64,000 nucleotides of DNA from an uncultured Lachnospiraceae bacterium (GCA_934364805.1 CAKRMH010000002.1:62001-126000); one strand, 5' to 3'. Shown: positions 37,901 to 46,666, counted from the first letter of the stretch. The notes: generated by a model from the letters alone, not told the origin. A program made the numbers and translations.

Positions 37901-38722
37901 ATACACCTGCTCCAACATGTCTTTTTGGGAATTGAGTTCTGCCAGCTTTGAAGTAAGATCCGATCTGGTCTGGTACAGTGTATTTTTCTGGTCATTGATC
38001 TGTCCGGCAGCTTCTGTAATCTGATCGGTTCCGCTTTGAATTGCGGCTTTTCCACTCTCAATCTGTGCCTTTCCATCATCGATCTGCGCCTGTGCTTCTG
38101 TGAACTGTGCATGAATCGCATCCTGTATTTTCTGATTCAGAGCATCAATCTTCTCCTGATTCATTGTAACCTTGATATTTTCCTCGATCGCACCAGTTGT
38201 TGAAACGGAAGCAACTCCCTCGATACTTTCCAACTGTGGAGATAACTCATTCGCCACATAATCCGATATTTCCGATGCACTCATTCCGTCCACATCTACC
38301 GCAGCCGTAAGTACCGGCATCATATCCGGATCGATCTGCATAATCATAGGTGTTCCAACGCTGTCTGACCAGTTTCCTTTTAACTGATCGATCGTCTGCT
38401 GGATCTCGATCATGACCGAGTCCATGTTTGCGTTCTGCTCATACTCAAGAACAACGATCGAATAACTGTTATACGACGTTGAAGTAATGTTCTTGATATT
38501 GGATGTAGTTGCCATCGATGACTCGATCGGCGCAGTTACCTCTGACTCCACCTTCTCCGGACTTGCCCCGACATCTGTCGTAATAATGAGCGCATATGGA
38601 AAACTCATATTCGGCAGAAGATCTGTCGTCATTTTGGAAAGTGATACAATTCCCAGAACAATTACTAAGATCACGCCCACAAGCACGGTATACGGCTTTT
38701 TTACACTGTACTTTGAAATCAT
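34904..38722 (-). CDS. RND-superfamily efflux permease with coiled-coil insertion
   Basis: The 1272-residue protein has AcrB/HAE1-like order: first helix (about 8-28), porter domain, a helix bundle (about 560-760, with IACSIPLSVIFAVVL and GIGMLVDNSIVVIENIYR), a second porter half and a final bundle (about 1090-1270, GGFFALFFTGHEIGVVSML). Unlike Gram-negative AcrB it carries an extra 200-residue coiled-coil segment in the first porter loop (about 195-450, AQIDDGKAQIESGKAAIQSG). ATG at 38722, 8 nt after GGGAGG, removes 13 upstream codons that lack a ribosome site. It is probably a drug or lipid exporter; substrate unknown. Confidence 0.9.
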   Translation of the reverse strand: MISKYSVKKPYTVLVGVILVIVLGIVSLSKMTTDLLPNMSFPYALIITTDVGASPEKVESEVTAPIESSMATTSNIKNITSTSYNSYSIVVLEYEQNANMDSVMIEIQQTIDQLKGNWSDSVGTPMIMQIDPDMMPVLTAAVDVDGMSASEISDYVANELSPQLESIEGVASVSTTGAIEENIKVTMNQEKIDALNQKIQDAIHAQFTEAQAQIDDGKAQIESGKAAIQSGTDQITEAAGQINDQKNTLYQTRSDLTSKLAELNSQKDMLEQVYDGINEFMQSDSYAKLAVMDQGIQTIEKSLAEAAQLQNTELMQQLQTQINTYKEQLNTANAEIANQFSGLQAMGITVNNYTDLKAAKGQVANMLTQMKTGIATLQAALDQVESGQVALEDAMDTLNYNAVLGALQSSSASADLATAAASLDDAQKTLDSSKDSALAAADLNSVLTVDTLSGILMAQNFDMPAGYAQDGDTSYLVRVGEAVTSVDDLENLVLMDMHMDGIDPIHLSDVADVEIADNSDESYAVINGNPGIMLSMEKQTGYSTGDVTDRILDKFDSLESSNTDLHFSVLMNQGIYIDMIVKNVMENMIFGALLAVVVLLLFLKDIKPTLVIACSIPLSVIFAVVLMYFTGITLNIISMSGLALGIGMLVDNSIVVIENIYRLRGEGMSIRQAAVQGAGQVTGAIVASTLTTVSVYAPIVFTEGITRQLFVDIALTILFTLTASLIVALTFVPAMGSVLLKKTKEIKHPLFDRIRDGYGRFLALCLRFKPVVFIVAVGFLAVSAAASVSKGFTFMDMDMDSDQMSVTIKAKDDEKLTFDELTKASDDVISRISDIDGIETIGAMAGGNSTMSMMGGSTDSVTMYIILDEDSDVTGEEVAQEITDRTSDMDVEVDAEASAMDMSSYFASGLSVQIKGDDIDKLQELAAQAADVVKNTEGTTDVDDGLDDVTPQFTITVDKEKAAEYGYTVAQVYQLVYGEMADSKSATTISTDLKDYEVYVQTEDQADTTLDDIKNLSFTYTDQQGNDTEVALSDICSFEDNTTLSTITRDAQTRYITVSAGVDDDHNVTLVSNAIKDGLKSIDVPDGYSIEMTGEDETIHDAMNQLILMLVLAVIFIYLIMVAQFQSFTSPFIIMFTIPLAFTGGFFALFFTGHEIGVVSMLGFIMLAGLIVNNGIVLIDYINQARKEGVSKKEAIVDAGKTRLRPILMTAMTTIISMMTMAMGIGSGSEMMQPMAITMIGGMVYGTLLTLVVVPCIYDAFHKEKSMVEEEL

Positions 38723-38746
38723 CTCTTTTTCCTCCCACTTTCTGAC

Positions 38747-38799
38747 TGACCAGCCGGTCAATTATGTGTTCATTATACCTGCACACCCTTTAAATGCAA
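38747..38799 (-). promoter_or_regulatory. Promoter and operator of the RND-TetR operon
   Basis: Minus strand TTGCAT (38799-38794), 16-bp spacer, TATAAT (38777-38772). TGACC-AGCC-GGTCA (38747-38760) begins about 12 bp past the -10, at or just after the start site, where a bound TetR dimer would block transcription. Confidence 0.65.
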
Positions 38800-38864
38800 C
38801 GAAAATCCTACAAAGTTTATAATTATTTTAGAAAAGCCATCTTTTGACATCCTGACCCTATATC

Positions 38865-38909
38865 GAAAAAAGGATACCGGAAGCAGAAATACTGCTTCTG
38901 GTATCCTTT
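38865..38909 (-). terminator. Terminator of the 46-residue membrane protein gene
   Basis: An 18-bp stem with one wobble (38869-38886 with 38892-38909) around a 5-nt loop, followed by a T run on the minus strand (TTTTTTCG). Confidence 0.85.
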
Positions 38910-38925
38910 GCTATATCACCTGGTC

Positions 38926-39066
38926 TTATGATTCCTCGTCTTCATCCTTCTTCTGAACGATTGCGGATACCGCTCCGGATACAGATGCTGCAACCACAAT
39001 GACTGTGATAATAATAACAATTAAAATAAAAATGAAAAACCAAATTAAAAATCCTGAATCTGTCAT
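38926..39066 (-). CDS. 46-residue single-pass membrane protein
   Basis: ATG 39066 behind GGGAGAGGG gives MTDSGFLIWFFIFILIVIIITV, one hydrophobic helix, a small-residue stretch (AASVSGAVSAIV) and the charged tail QKKDEDEES. An upstream in-frame GTG (39114) has its only purine run too close, so the shorter start is preferred. It has its own terminator. Function unknown. Confidence 0.65.
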   Translation of the reverse strand: MTDSGFLIWFFIFILIVIIITVIVVAASVSGAVSAIVQKKDEDEES

Positions 39067-39172
39067 GCTACCCTCTCCCAAACTATGATTTCCAAATTCC
39101 TGAAAAATATTCACCTTTTAACAACTTTACATATAGTATATCATGTCCGGGAAATGGTCGCAATCCGAAATA

Positions 39173-39343
39173 TCATTTTGCTATTCTTTTTCTTCCCAAA
39201 GATGCACATACGATCGTAAGTCCCAGCATACTTAACAGTAACCAGCCAGAGGCTTCGGTATGATCTCCGCTGTCAACTCCGGTCTGTACATTCAAGGCAG
39301 CATCTGCCCAGTATTTTTGACTTTTTGCATGGGTAATCTGCAC
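39173..39343 (-). pseudogene. Sortase-type C-terminal sorting signal fragment or small wall protein
   Basis: GTG 39343, 10 nt after AGGAG, gives 56 residues ending NVQTGVDSGDHTEASG, a hydrophobic span (WLLLSMLGLTIVCASL) and a basic tail (GRKRIAK). That is the layout of a sortase cell-wall sorting signal with a QTG-type motif. The preceding 20 residues (ITHAKSQKYWADAALN) look like the end of a larger surface domain. No signal peptide precedes it, so it is probably the tail of a lost surface protein gene. It lies directly after the deacetylase stop. Confidence 0.45.
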
Positions 39344-39359
39344 AAGTACTTTACTCCTA

Positions 39360-40235
39360 TTATTCAGATGGTTCTTGTGTCTGCTCGGTCCCCTGGGCTT
39401 CTTTTCCATTCTGTTTCTGGTCTGATATCTGTTTTCCGGTAACATCCATATGATAATTGTCCCTGATGATCAGTCTGGAGACCGGGACGATCTCATATCC
39501 CTGCTGTTCAAGATTTGTCAACAGCGTATCCAAGGCTTCTGCTGTATATTTTGCGCCATTATGACACAGGATGATCGCACCCGGCCCAAGTGCTTTGTGA
39601 TTACAGACGGTATCAATGATGGACTGTACTCCATAGTCCTTCCAGTCAAGGGAGTCCACGGACCACTGGATCGGATAATAATTACAGTCATATGCAAGTT
39701 TGACGACATTGTTATCATAAGCCCCATATGGTGGACGGAACAAAAACATTTCATATCCGGTAAGTTCTTTTACTTTATCATGTACCGTCATAAGTTCCGT
39801 TTTCATCTCTTCCCTGGAGATGGTGGTCATATCGTAATGATGTTCACTGTGATTGCCAAGATCATGCCCTTTTTCCACAAGTTTCTTTACACAGTCTGGA
39901 TAAGTTTCCACCCAGCCTCCTGTCATAAAAAAAGTGACTTTCACATTGTGTTTTTCCAGCGTATCCATGATGGAGTCAAAATCTTCCGCTCCCCAGGCGG
40001 CATCAAATGACAATGCGATCTTCTTTTCTTTGGTATCTACACAGTAGATGGGAAGCTCACGATCTCCATAACTGCTGTTTTTAAACCAGGCTCCCGTATT
40101 TATCGTTTCTCCGCCGATCGACGCAATAGAAATGACAAACGCAAAAAGGGCCACAGCTGCTGTGCCTAATATGGCACAACTGCGTGATACCCTTTTCTCC
40201 TTTTTATTACAGCTTTTTTCTGAATTCTGAGACAT
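39360..40235 (-). CDS. Polysaccharide deacetylase, PdaB-like
   Basis: The 291-residue protein has one N-terminal membrane helix (about 18-40) and an extracellular NodB domain. Motifs: LSFDAAWGAEDF, the altered first motif typical of the PdaB/sporulation-type group; LGNHSEHHYD with zinc histidines; FRPPYGAYDN; and ILCHNG near the end. The last 30 residues form a polar, Gln/Glu-rich tail. Members of this group act on spore cortex or wall peptidoglycan. The ribosome site before ATG 40235 is weak. A sorting-signal fragment follows immediately. Confidence 0.88.
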   Translation of the reverse strand: MSQNSEKSCNKKEKRVSRSCAILGTAAVALFAFVISIASIGGETINTGAWFKNSSYGDRELPIYCVDTKEKKIALSFDAAWGAEDFDSIMDTLEKHNVKVTFFMTGGWVETYPDCVKKLVEKGHDLGNHSEHHYDMTTISREEMKTELMTVHDKVKELTGYEMFLFRPPYGAYDNNVVKLAYDCNYYPIQWSVDSLDWKDYGVQSIIDTVCNHKALGPGAIILCHNGAKYTAEALDTLLTNLEQQGYEIVPVSRLIIRDNYHMDVTGKQISDQKQNGKEAQGTEQTQEPSE

Positions 40236-40307
40236 ATCCGACCCCAGTTTTTCTTTTCACTATGATATGCACGGAATGGAATGTCCCATTACAGAATCAG
40301 CCAGCCC

Positions 40308-41351
40308 TTATGGATTCTCATGGACGATCCAGCTTTTATCCGGCAGTTCTTCCTCTGCTGCCCCGGATTCTTCCTCCATCTCCGCTGTCTGAAAATAATA
40401 ATTCACATACTGCTCCCCTGTCCAGTGCGTCTGCATATGGATAAAAATCGTGCTGGTAACCATCATAATCCCAATCACAATGGCCGGAATCATACGATAT
40501 CTGTGCTGATCGATCTGATATGTTTTGTTCATCATTTCGATGCGCCTCAAAAGCTGTGGTTTACTTCTTAAAAGCTGTGTGTGAAGCAGTTCCTGATCAT
40601 TGATTTGTCCGGTAATCGTATTCATGATCTCACCAAAATAAACCTTCATACTTTCCACTCTGGGAATCGCTTCATAATCACAGATGTACTCTCCCCAGAA
40701 CTCCAGCTGCCTCTGCAGCAGAAAAATAAATGGATTGAAAAAATAAAGTGCTTTCCCAATGGCTGTCATATGCCGCCATAACTGACTGTTCTGTTTATAA
40801 TGTGTCAGCTCATGAACGTAAATTACCCGAAGCTGCCGCCTGGTATACTCCCTCACCGGCAGCACGACATACTGGCTGCGAAGTCCACACAAATATGGCG
40901 TCTTTGCCTTATAGTCTACAACAAGATCCAGCTTTCCTGGTCTGATATGCATGTCTTCGCATATTTCAACAAACATGTCCCATTCTCTTCCATCCACTGG
41001 GATCAGTTCATGACAATGTCTGTTAAGAATCTGGTTCTTTCGGATATAATCGAGCAGAAAACAAATCATTCCAGTCAGCCAGATCAAAAGAAAAACCGTA
41101 CAGTTTCTTTTAATAGCTGGTGTATACCGAAAAAGAATTCCGTCCCACTGTAACTTATTTTCCACCGCCAGCACAAGAAATGCCAACGGGAAAAACCAAA
41201 AAGCCAATACCGTCTTAAACAATTCATACATGACATGAATAAAACCTGTTTTTTCGAGGATTTTACCTATCACATACCATATCATGAACAACGCCGACCC
41301 GGTGGTCGATGTCAGAAAAATAAGCATAGCAAAACTGATCGTCCAATCCAT
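40308..41351 (-). CDS. M56 (BlaR1/MecR1-type) membrane metallopeptidase
   Basis: The 347-residue protein has several membrane helices (near 5-25, 38-62, 82-102 and 290-310) and the zinc protease motif HELTHYKQN near residue 188, with a downstream glutamate in FWGEYICDYEA. This is the sensor-transducer part of BlaR1-type proteins. The C-terminal penicillin-binding domain is missing and no BlaI repressor gene is adjacent, so a resistance role is not supported. It may cleave another regulator. Weak ribosome site. Confidence 0.85.
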   Translation of the reverse strand: MDWTISFAMLIFLTSTTGSALFMIWYVIGKILEKTGFIHVMYELFKTVLAFWFFPLAFLVLAVENKLQWDGILFRYTPAIKRNCTVFLLIWLTGMICFLLDYIRKNQILNRHCHELIPVDGREWDMFVEICEDMHIRPGKLDLVVDYKAKTPYLCGLRSQYVVLPVREYTRRQLRVIYVHELTHYKQNSQLWRHMTAIGKALYFFNPFIFLLQRQLEFWGEYICDYEAIPRVESMKVYFGEIMNTITGQINDQELLHTQLLRSKPQLLRRIEMMNKTYQIDQHRYRMIPAIVIGIMMVTSTIFIHMQTHWTGEQYVNYYFQTAEMEEESGAAEEELPDKSWIVHENP

Positions 41352-41442
41352 CTCTTTTGCAAAAACCTTTCTTTTTTCTCTGAGTACAGTGTATCACAGA
41401 TAAAGTGGGCAAACAATTTTAAATTGCATCTCTGATGCATAA

Positions 41443-41477
41443 CAAAAAAAAGACAGCCTTTCGATCTGCTGTCTTTT
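41443..41477 (-). terminator. Terminator hairpin upstream of the M56 gene
   Basis: AAAAGACAGC (41448-41457) pairs with GCTGTCTTTT (41468-41477). On the minus strand it is followed by eight T. It probably ends the pepF-MCP-luxS-mtnN transcript. Confidence 0.75.
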
Positions 41478-41488
41478 CGGAGAAGGTA

Positions 41489-41608
41489 TTTTTGCTATGG
41501 GGGTAGCAAAAATTATATAATGTATTGGGGGGTTTTTACAGGTATTATAATAGCATGCATAATGCAAAAAGTGTGCACAAACTTCACAAAAGTTCATGCC
41601 ACTTTTTG
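41489..41608. repeat. Two further hairpins past mtnN
   Basis: TTTTTGCTA/TAGCAAAAA (41489-41497, 41504-41512) has a TGGGGG loop. CAAAAAGTG/CACTTTTTG (41565-41573, 41600-41608) holds an inner AACTT/AAGTT pair and sits just behind the mtnN stop. Each could be a terminator, or part of the M56 promoter region, which has TATAAT-like sequences near 41512-41545. Confidence 0.4.
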
Positions 41609-41616
41609 TGCACTTC

Positions 41617-42315
41617 TTACAAACTGAGTTCTCCGGATCGTTTGATGAATTCTACGATTACTTCGATACCAAGCTCTGCCGCTTTCTCCGCAAATGTCGC
41701 ATAATCCATTGCTCCGCCTTCCCCATCTGAAATGGTACGAAGAATCGCAAACGGAACTTTGTTCACATAACATACATGGCCGATACTTCCACCTTCCATC
41801 TCTGCTGCGATCGCCTCAAATCTTTCATGAAGCTTTGCTTTCTGTTCTGCTTTATGCATGAACATATCTCCGGTGGCAATTGTTCCAACCTTGTATTTCA
41901 TCCCCTTATCTGCAAGGCATTTTTCCAGAAGCTCCATCATGCTCTCATTACATGGAAGGAAGATCTGGTTAATTCCGGATAAAAGTCCGACCGGATCGCC
42001 AAGAGCAGATGTATTCATATCATGCTGTACGACTTTATCTGCAACTGCAACATCCATCACTCCGAGTTCCTTGCAGAGTGTTCCAGCAACACCGATGTTA
42101 ACGATCATATCTACCTTGTATTCTAAGATCATTGCTTCTGTACAGATTGCTGCAAAAACCTTTCCAATTCCGCAGACTGCTGCAACAACCTCAACGCCTG
42201 CAACTGTGCCGCTTACAAATTCAACACCGCTTACATTCTCTGTTTTACTGTTTTCCAGAGATTCTTTCAAATTATCGATTTCCATCTGCATTGCGCCGAT
42301 AATACCAATTTTCAT
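41617..42315 (-). CDS. mtnN: 5'-methylthioadenosine/S-adenosylhomocysteine nucleosidase
   Basis: The 232-residue enzyme removes adenine from SAH, giving S-ribosylhomocysteine for LuxS, and from methylthioadenosine. GIIGAMQMEID at the start has the catalytic Glu, MEGGSIGHV near 173 the ribose-binding Glu, and ISDGEGG near 196 the catalytic Asp. Length is standard. It follows luxS by 28 nt in one transcript, matching the two steps of the activated methyl cycle. Confidence 0.97.
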   Translation of the reverse strand: MKIGIIGAMQMEIDNLKESLENSKTENVSGVEFVSGTVAGVEVVAAVCGIGKVFAAICTEAMILEYKVDMIVNIGVAGTLCKELGVMDVAVADKVVQHDMNTSALGDPVGLLSGINQIFLPCNESMMELLEKCLADKGMKYKVGTIATGDMFMHKAEQKAKLHERFEAIAAEMEGGSIGHVCYVNKVPFAILRTISDGEGGAMDYATFAEKAAELGIEVIVEFIKRSGELSL

Positions 42316-42343
42316 TTTTTATTCCTCACTTCTTTTTGTCCTT

Positions 42344-42805
42344 TTATTTGGCAGGGTAGGTAAACTCTGTGTTCGTCTGTGCTTCAAGCACTGCAAGATA
42401 CGTTTTGCATTCTTCCTGTGCGATTGCAAGATCCAGGTTCTCATAATGTCCGCATTCTACCGCTGATGCACCAAATACCGGTCCTTCGTGTGCGATGATC
42501 TGTTTTAAGACTTTCTTGGTGATCTCAAACACTTTTGCAGGCGCTTCCTCTCTGACAAGCAGGTAAAATCCAGTCTGGCATCCCATTGGTCCAAAATATA
42601 CAACATGGTCAGCAATTTCTGAATTCCGGATATAGGTTGCAAACATATGCTCCACCGAATGCATATCCGCATTGCTCATGTAATCTCCTGCGTTTGGTTT
42701 TCTTGTTCTAAGATCATAGGTGATCACATCCTGATCCTGTCTGGAAATATAAAATCCCGGTACAAGAACATCATGATCGATTGTAAAGCTTTTAATTCGT
42801 TCCAT
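42344..42805 (-). CDS. luxS: S-ribosylhomocysteine lyase (AI-2 synthase)
   Basis: The 153-residue metalloenzyme converts S-ribosylhomocysteine to homocysteine and DPD, the precursor of AI-2. Metal ligands are HSVEH near 53-57 and Cys in AVECGHYEN near 123. ATG 42805 behind AAAGGATACGAA matches the family start MERIKSFTIDHD; 20 upstream codons in frame are the end of the chemoreceptor region. It lies 16 nt after the chemoreceptor stop, so the genes are very likely cotranscribed. Confidence 0.97.
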   Translation of the reverse strand: MERIKSFTIDHDVLVPGFYISRQDQDVITYDLRTRKPNAGDYMSNADMHSVEHMFATYIRNSEIADHVVYFGPMGCQTGFYLLVREEAPAKVFEITKKVLKQIIAHEGPVFGASAVECGHYENLDLAIAQEECKTYLAVLEAQTNTEFTYPAK

Positions 42806-42821
42806 TTCGTATCCTTTCCAA

Positions 42822-44294
42822 CTATTTATTATCTGCGATATTTTCCATTTGATCTGAGATCTCATGAATCTCGTAAAGCAGATGGTTCATATCCTTCAAT
42901 GCGCTGACTGCCGAATCACTGATCGACAATGCAGTATCGGTAGATGCTGCGACCTCTTCTCCTGTTGCTGAAAGATTCGTGATGCTGTCCATAATAATGC
43001 TGTTGGCAGAAATAATGCTGTCAACCGAAGCGTTGACTTCATGTACGCCTTTATAAAGGGCATCCGTATCCTTCTTAATATCACTTAATTTTGCTCCGGT
43101 TTCACTGATCAGTTCATTCTGCTTTTCTGCATATTCGGATGATTTTGTCATACTCTGGGCTGCATTATCTGCATCTTTGATCAGCTTTTCAATAATCTGG
43201 CTGATTTCTTCTGTTGCCTTTCTGGTATCTTCCGATAGTTTTCGGATCTCGTCTGCAACAACCGCAAATCCCTTGCCGGCCTCTCCTGCTCTTGCAGCCT
43301 CAATCGAAGCATTGAGTGCAAGAAGATTGGTCTGATCCGATATTCCAAGAATCGTATCCGTAATAGCTTCCACATCTTTGATGCTGTCATTTAGCTGCTG
43401 GGTTGTAACTCCGGTCTCTTTGTTGATCTGTGCAACCTGTGCAGCCTGATTCTTAAGTTGTTCGATCATGTCCACACCACTGGCAACATTGGAATTGGTG
43501 CGTTCCGAAATCTCGCCCATATTGCGCGCTTCCTGTCCCACGCTCTCAATGCTCTCCTGAATACCTGATGTCTGGCTGGTCTGCCGGTTGATTGCTTCTG
43601 CATTCATATGTGTGCTTTCTGCAATCTCGGAAACCGCATCATGACTTGTTTTCATCGTATCATTTAAGCCTTCCGACACATCCTTTGCACTTTCAAATTT
43701 CTGATTCAGCTGCTCTGCAAGATCAATAATCTTTTCTGCTGTCTTTTTCTGTTTTTGTGCCTGCTCCTCGACGGCTTCCATATTCTCTTTTCCATGTATT
43801 CTTAACATAACCGTAATGATCAATGAAAGTACACAGGCAATCAGTACCATGCTGATCTCAAAAACCAGCTCTTCTATATCGACAAATTGTCTGTTCAATG
43901 AAACGATTTCATACACGATCGTTGCAATGGATGCGACCAGGGCACCTGCAATAGACAATTTTGCATCAGCATAGATCATAACCAGAATTGCAATCGGAAA
44001 TACATATGCATATATATAGGGTACATCCGCAGTAAACAGTGCTGTCAGAAACACAAGAATCATAGATGAACTGCACACATGCCGATAGATCACGGAATCT
44101 TTTAACTTTCCGATCGACGCACCGTTTACAGCGATCGCTGCGATGCCGACAATCAGCCTTACCACTGCTGTTGCCCCGTTTCTTCCCGTTACCAGAGCAA
44201 CAATTGCTGTAATTGTAAGGCTGCATTCAATCAATAACCCGGCAAAAAAGGCTGCCCTGTTCTTATCGGTCAACTGCTTTTTCTCAAGATTCAT
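42822..44294 (-). CDS. Methyl-accepting chemotaxis protein with polytopic membrane sensor
   Basis: 490 residues. The N-terminal 180 residues form about five to six membrane helices without a sizeable outer domain ([20 protein letters not shown] to [15 protein letters not shown]). The cytosolic signalling coiled coil follows. The tip motif is [20 protein letters not shown] with [16 protein letters not shown] 44294 follows GAGGAGG; 27 upstream in-frame codons lie in the pepF-to-MCP spacer and pepF end. It sits between pepF and luxS with no terminator on either side. Its ligand is unknown. Confidence 0.9.
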   Translation of the reverse strand: MNLEKKQLTDKNRAAFFAGLLIECSLTITAIVALVTGRNGATAVVRLIVGIAAIAVNGASIGKLKDSVIYRHVCSSSMILVFLTALFTADVPYIYAYVFPIAILVMIYADAKLSIAGALVASIATIVYEIVSLNRQFVDIEELVFEISMVLIACVLSLIITVMLRIHGKENMEAVEEQAQKQKKTAEKIIDLAEQLNQKFESAKDVSEGLNDTMKTSHDAVSEIAESTHMNAEAINRQTSQTSGIQESIESVGQEARNMGEISERTNSNVASGVDMIEQLKNQAAQVAQINKETGVTTQQLNDSIKDVEAITDTILGISDQTNLLALNASIEAARAGEAGKGFAVVADEIRKLSEDTRKATEEISQIIEKLIKDADNAAQSMTKSSEYAEKQNELISETGAKLSDIKKDTDALYKGVHEVNASVDSIISANSIIMDSITNLSATGEEVAASTDTALSISDSAVSALKDMNHLLYEIHEISDQMENIADNK

Positions 44295-44322
44295 AACTTT
44301 TCCTCCTCGTACTACAATTGTT

Positions 44323-46122
44323 TTATTTTGCAGTGAACATTGCAAGATACTCCTCAAATACCTGAAGTGCTGCATCTACCGGTTCCGGTGTGCTCATATC
44401 AACCCCTGCATTCCTCAGAAGCTCAATCGGATCTTTCGAGCATCCTCCGCAGAGGAAGTTTGTGACATAACGGTCAACTGCAGGCTGTCCTCCCTCAAGG
44501 ATCAGCTTGGAAAATGCAGTTGCTGCCGAATAACCGGTTGCATACTGATACACATAAAATGAGGTGTAAAAATGTGGAATACGCATCCATTCATAGTCGA
44601 TTTCCTCATCCACTACCACATCCGGTCCGTAATATAACACATTCAGATCATGATAGATCTTATTCAGTGCTTCCTGTGTCAGAGCCTCTCCATCTGCGGT
44701 CTTCTTATGAACGATCTGCTCAAATTCTGCAAACATCGTCTGACGGAATAATGTCGTACGGAATTCCTCAAGCTGATGGTTGATCAGATAACGCCGTTCC
44801 TTTTCATCTGCAGCATTCTTCATCAGATACTGCATAAGCAGCGCTTCGTTACATGTTGAAGCAACCTCGGCAACAAAGATCAGATAGCCGGAATATGTGA
44901 TCGGCTGGGTCTTATTGGAATAATAGGTATGGATTGCATGCCCCATCTCATGTGCCAGAGTAAATACACTGTTCAGATTATCCTTATGGTTCAACAGTAC
45001 ATAAGGATGTGTCCCATAAGCTCCCCAGGAATATGCACCACTTCTTTTATTCTCATTCTCATAAACATCGATCCAGCCTCCGGAAAGTCCCTCCTTCAGA
45101 ATGGAAAGATATTCCTCTCCCATCGGTGCAAGTCCTTTTAATACGGTCTCTTTTGCTTCCTCATATGTATATTTCTTATCGTAATCATCAATTAACGGTG
45201 TATAAAGGTCATACATATGAAGTTCTTCCACACCCAGAAGCTTTTTGCGCTCTGCCATATAGCGATGCATCGCTGGAAGATGTTTATGTACGGTCTCGAT
45301 CAGATTATCGTATACGCCTTCCGGGATATTTCCCTGATCCAGATGCATAGCTCTTACACTGTCATACTTCTTTGTCTTTGCGAAAAAGTGTTCCTGCTTC
45401 AGATGACTGGTGAAAATGGATGCTACCGTATTGCCAAACTGCTGATATGTATGATACATCGATTCAAATGCCTGTTTACGGATATTTCTGTCCTTGTTCT
45501 CCATTAACTGGATAAATGTTCCGTGGCTGACCGGAAGTTCATTACCCTCGGTGTCTTTGATCGCTGGGAAACGGATATCTGCATTATTGAACATAGAGAA
45601 AATATTCTCCGGTCCTACTGCGATCTCTCCTGCATCTGCGAGAATTTTCTCTTCTTCTTTGGATAACGTATGTGCTTTCTTACGTAAGATCTCATCGATC
45701 GCTCTCTGATATTTCAAAAGCTCTGGCTGTTCCTTGTAAAAGGCATCGATTGTTTCTTCCGAAACCTCAAGGATTTCCGGCTCCGCAAATGCACTGGAGC
45801 TTTCTGCCATAACCATCAGGCTGTCCGCCCTCGATGCGTATCCCTGATATTGGGAAACTGCAGTATCCTGATGATATCTCTCGTTTGCATACACATAAAT
45901 ACGTTCCAGATGATAATTCGCCTCATCCGTATCCTGGAAATAGGCAAGGAGTGTTGCTGCACTTTCTGTCAGTTTTCCCTGATAGGAAGCGATCTTATTG
46001 CAGAGTTCTTTTGTCTGTTCATATTCTTCTTCCCACAGCTCATCACTGGCAAACATATCTTCCAGGTTCCATTTGTATTCATCTGAAATCTCATCACGCT
46101 TCAGAACCTTATTATTATTCAT
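44323..46122 (-). CDS. pepF: Oligoendopeptidase F
   Basis: The 599-residue M3 zinc metallopeptidase degrades short peptides in the cytosol. The zinc motif [12 protein letters not shown] is near residue 388 with the third ligand Glu in [11 protein letters not shown] near 416. The protein is otherwise all-helical and of usual PepF length. ATG 46122 follows AGAGGATAAA. It is the first gene of the string pepF-MCP-luxS-mtnN. Other roles such as signal-peptide or pheromone turnover are known in the family but not shown here. Confidence 0.95.
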   Translation of the reverse strand: MNNNKVLKRDEISDEYKWNLEDMFASDELWEEEYEQTKELCNKIASYQGKLTESAATLLAYFQDTDEANYHLERIYVYANERYHQDTAVSQYQGYASRADSLMVMAESSSAFAEPEILEVSEETIDAFYKEQPELLKYQRAIDEILRKKAHTLSKEEEKILADAGEIAVGPENIFSMFNNADIRFPAIKDTEGNELPVSHGTFIQLMENKDRNIRKQAFESMYHTYQQFGNTVASIFTSHLKQEHFFAKTKKYDSVRAMHLDQGNIPEGVYDNLIETVHKHLPAMHRYMAERKKLLGVEELHMYDLYTPLIDDYDKKYTYEEAKETVLKGLAPMGEEYLSILKEGLSGGWIDVYENENKRSGAYSWGAYGTHPYVLLNHKDNLNSVFTLAHEMGHAIHTYYSNKTQPITYSGYLIFVAEVASTCNEALLMQYLMKNAADEKERRYLINHQLEEFRTTLFRQTMFAEFEQIVHKKTADGEALTQEALNKIYHDLNVLYYGPDVVVDEEIDYEWMRIPHFYTSFYVYQYATGYSAATAFSKLILEGGQPAVDRYVTNFLCGGCSKDPIELLRNAGVDMSTPEPVDAALQVFEEYLAMFTAK

Positions 46123-46239
46123 TTTATCCTCTTTTCCACAGCCTGTTTTACTATGCTGTCTCTTGTAATTGCTTTACTTCTGATTATAATCGCAGAACGC
46201 AAAATTAGCAATCCTTTCCTGAGATTGCTTTATCGGGAG

Positions 46240-46571
46240 TTACTGAATCATTTTCTCATGGATATAATAGTAGTTATATTTCATAAAAAAGTGTATAGTC
46301 CCCCTTACCCCATACGAAAAGCTATTCTGGAATTCTATGCGGCAGTTGTTGCTTTTTTCTGTTGATTTTTTCCATACCCAGGAGTATTTATTCGCATTTG
46401 CTTCAAACTTGGAGCCATCGATGTATAGGTGTTGGAGATCCACATAAAGCGGAGATTGACTTTACACTGATCCTCCGGCTCACGTAATGATATATAGCCA
46501 TTCTCCATAGTTCGAAGAAAAAGCTCCCCTACACCTAAAATAATAGAAAAATACCTCATAAATATCACCAA
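46240..46571 (-). mobile_element. Decayed IS1182-type transposase remnant
   Basis: Two minus-strand frames carry neighbouring pieces of one transposase. ENGYISLREPEDQCKVNLRFMW (46571-46335 frame) matches the region where such transposases read YSLR-IE--C--N--FMWL. YIDGSKFEANANKYSWVWKKS (46443-46240 frame) matches the conserved DG(S/T)K-EANANKY-(F/W)VW motif. A deletion and a frameshift separate them, and both ends of the gene are missing, so it is dead. No intact copy is in the window. The rest of 46123-46239 shows nothing supportable. Confidence 0.75.
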
Positions 46572-46666
46572 TTCTCCGTAGACAGGTCATTTGGCATGAT
46601 TACACCGTCAAATATGTAAAAATTGTCGGTGTGATCATGGATTTTTTCATGTTTACGGAGAATTGG
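46568..46666. repeat. 99-bp nested palindrome
   Basis: The outer 13-bp arms CCAATTCTCCGTA/TACGGAGAATTGG (46568-46580, 46654-46666) enclose a second pair, CATGATTACACCG/CGGTGTGATCATG (46595-46607, 46627-46639), with one wobble. It lies right beside the transposase remnant and may be an IS end, a MITE or a phage-type hairpin. Confidence 0.55.

Noticed and set aside
40308..41351. BlaR1-type beta-lactam resistance sensor
   Set aside because: No penicillin-binding C-terminal domain, no BlaI and no beta-lactamase gene nearby.
43966..44226. Cysteine- and aspartate-rich 86-codon frame
   Set aside because: It is a shifted frame of the chemoreceptor's membrane region.
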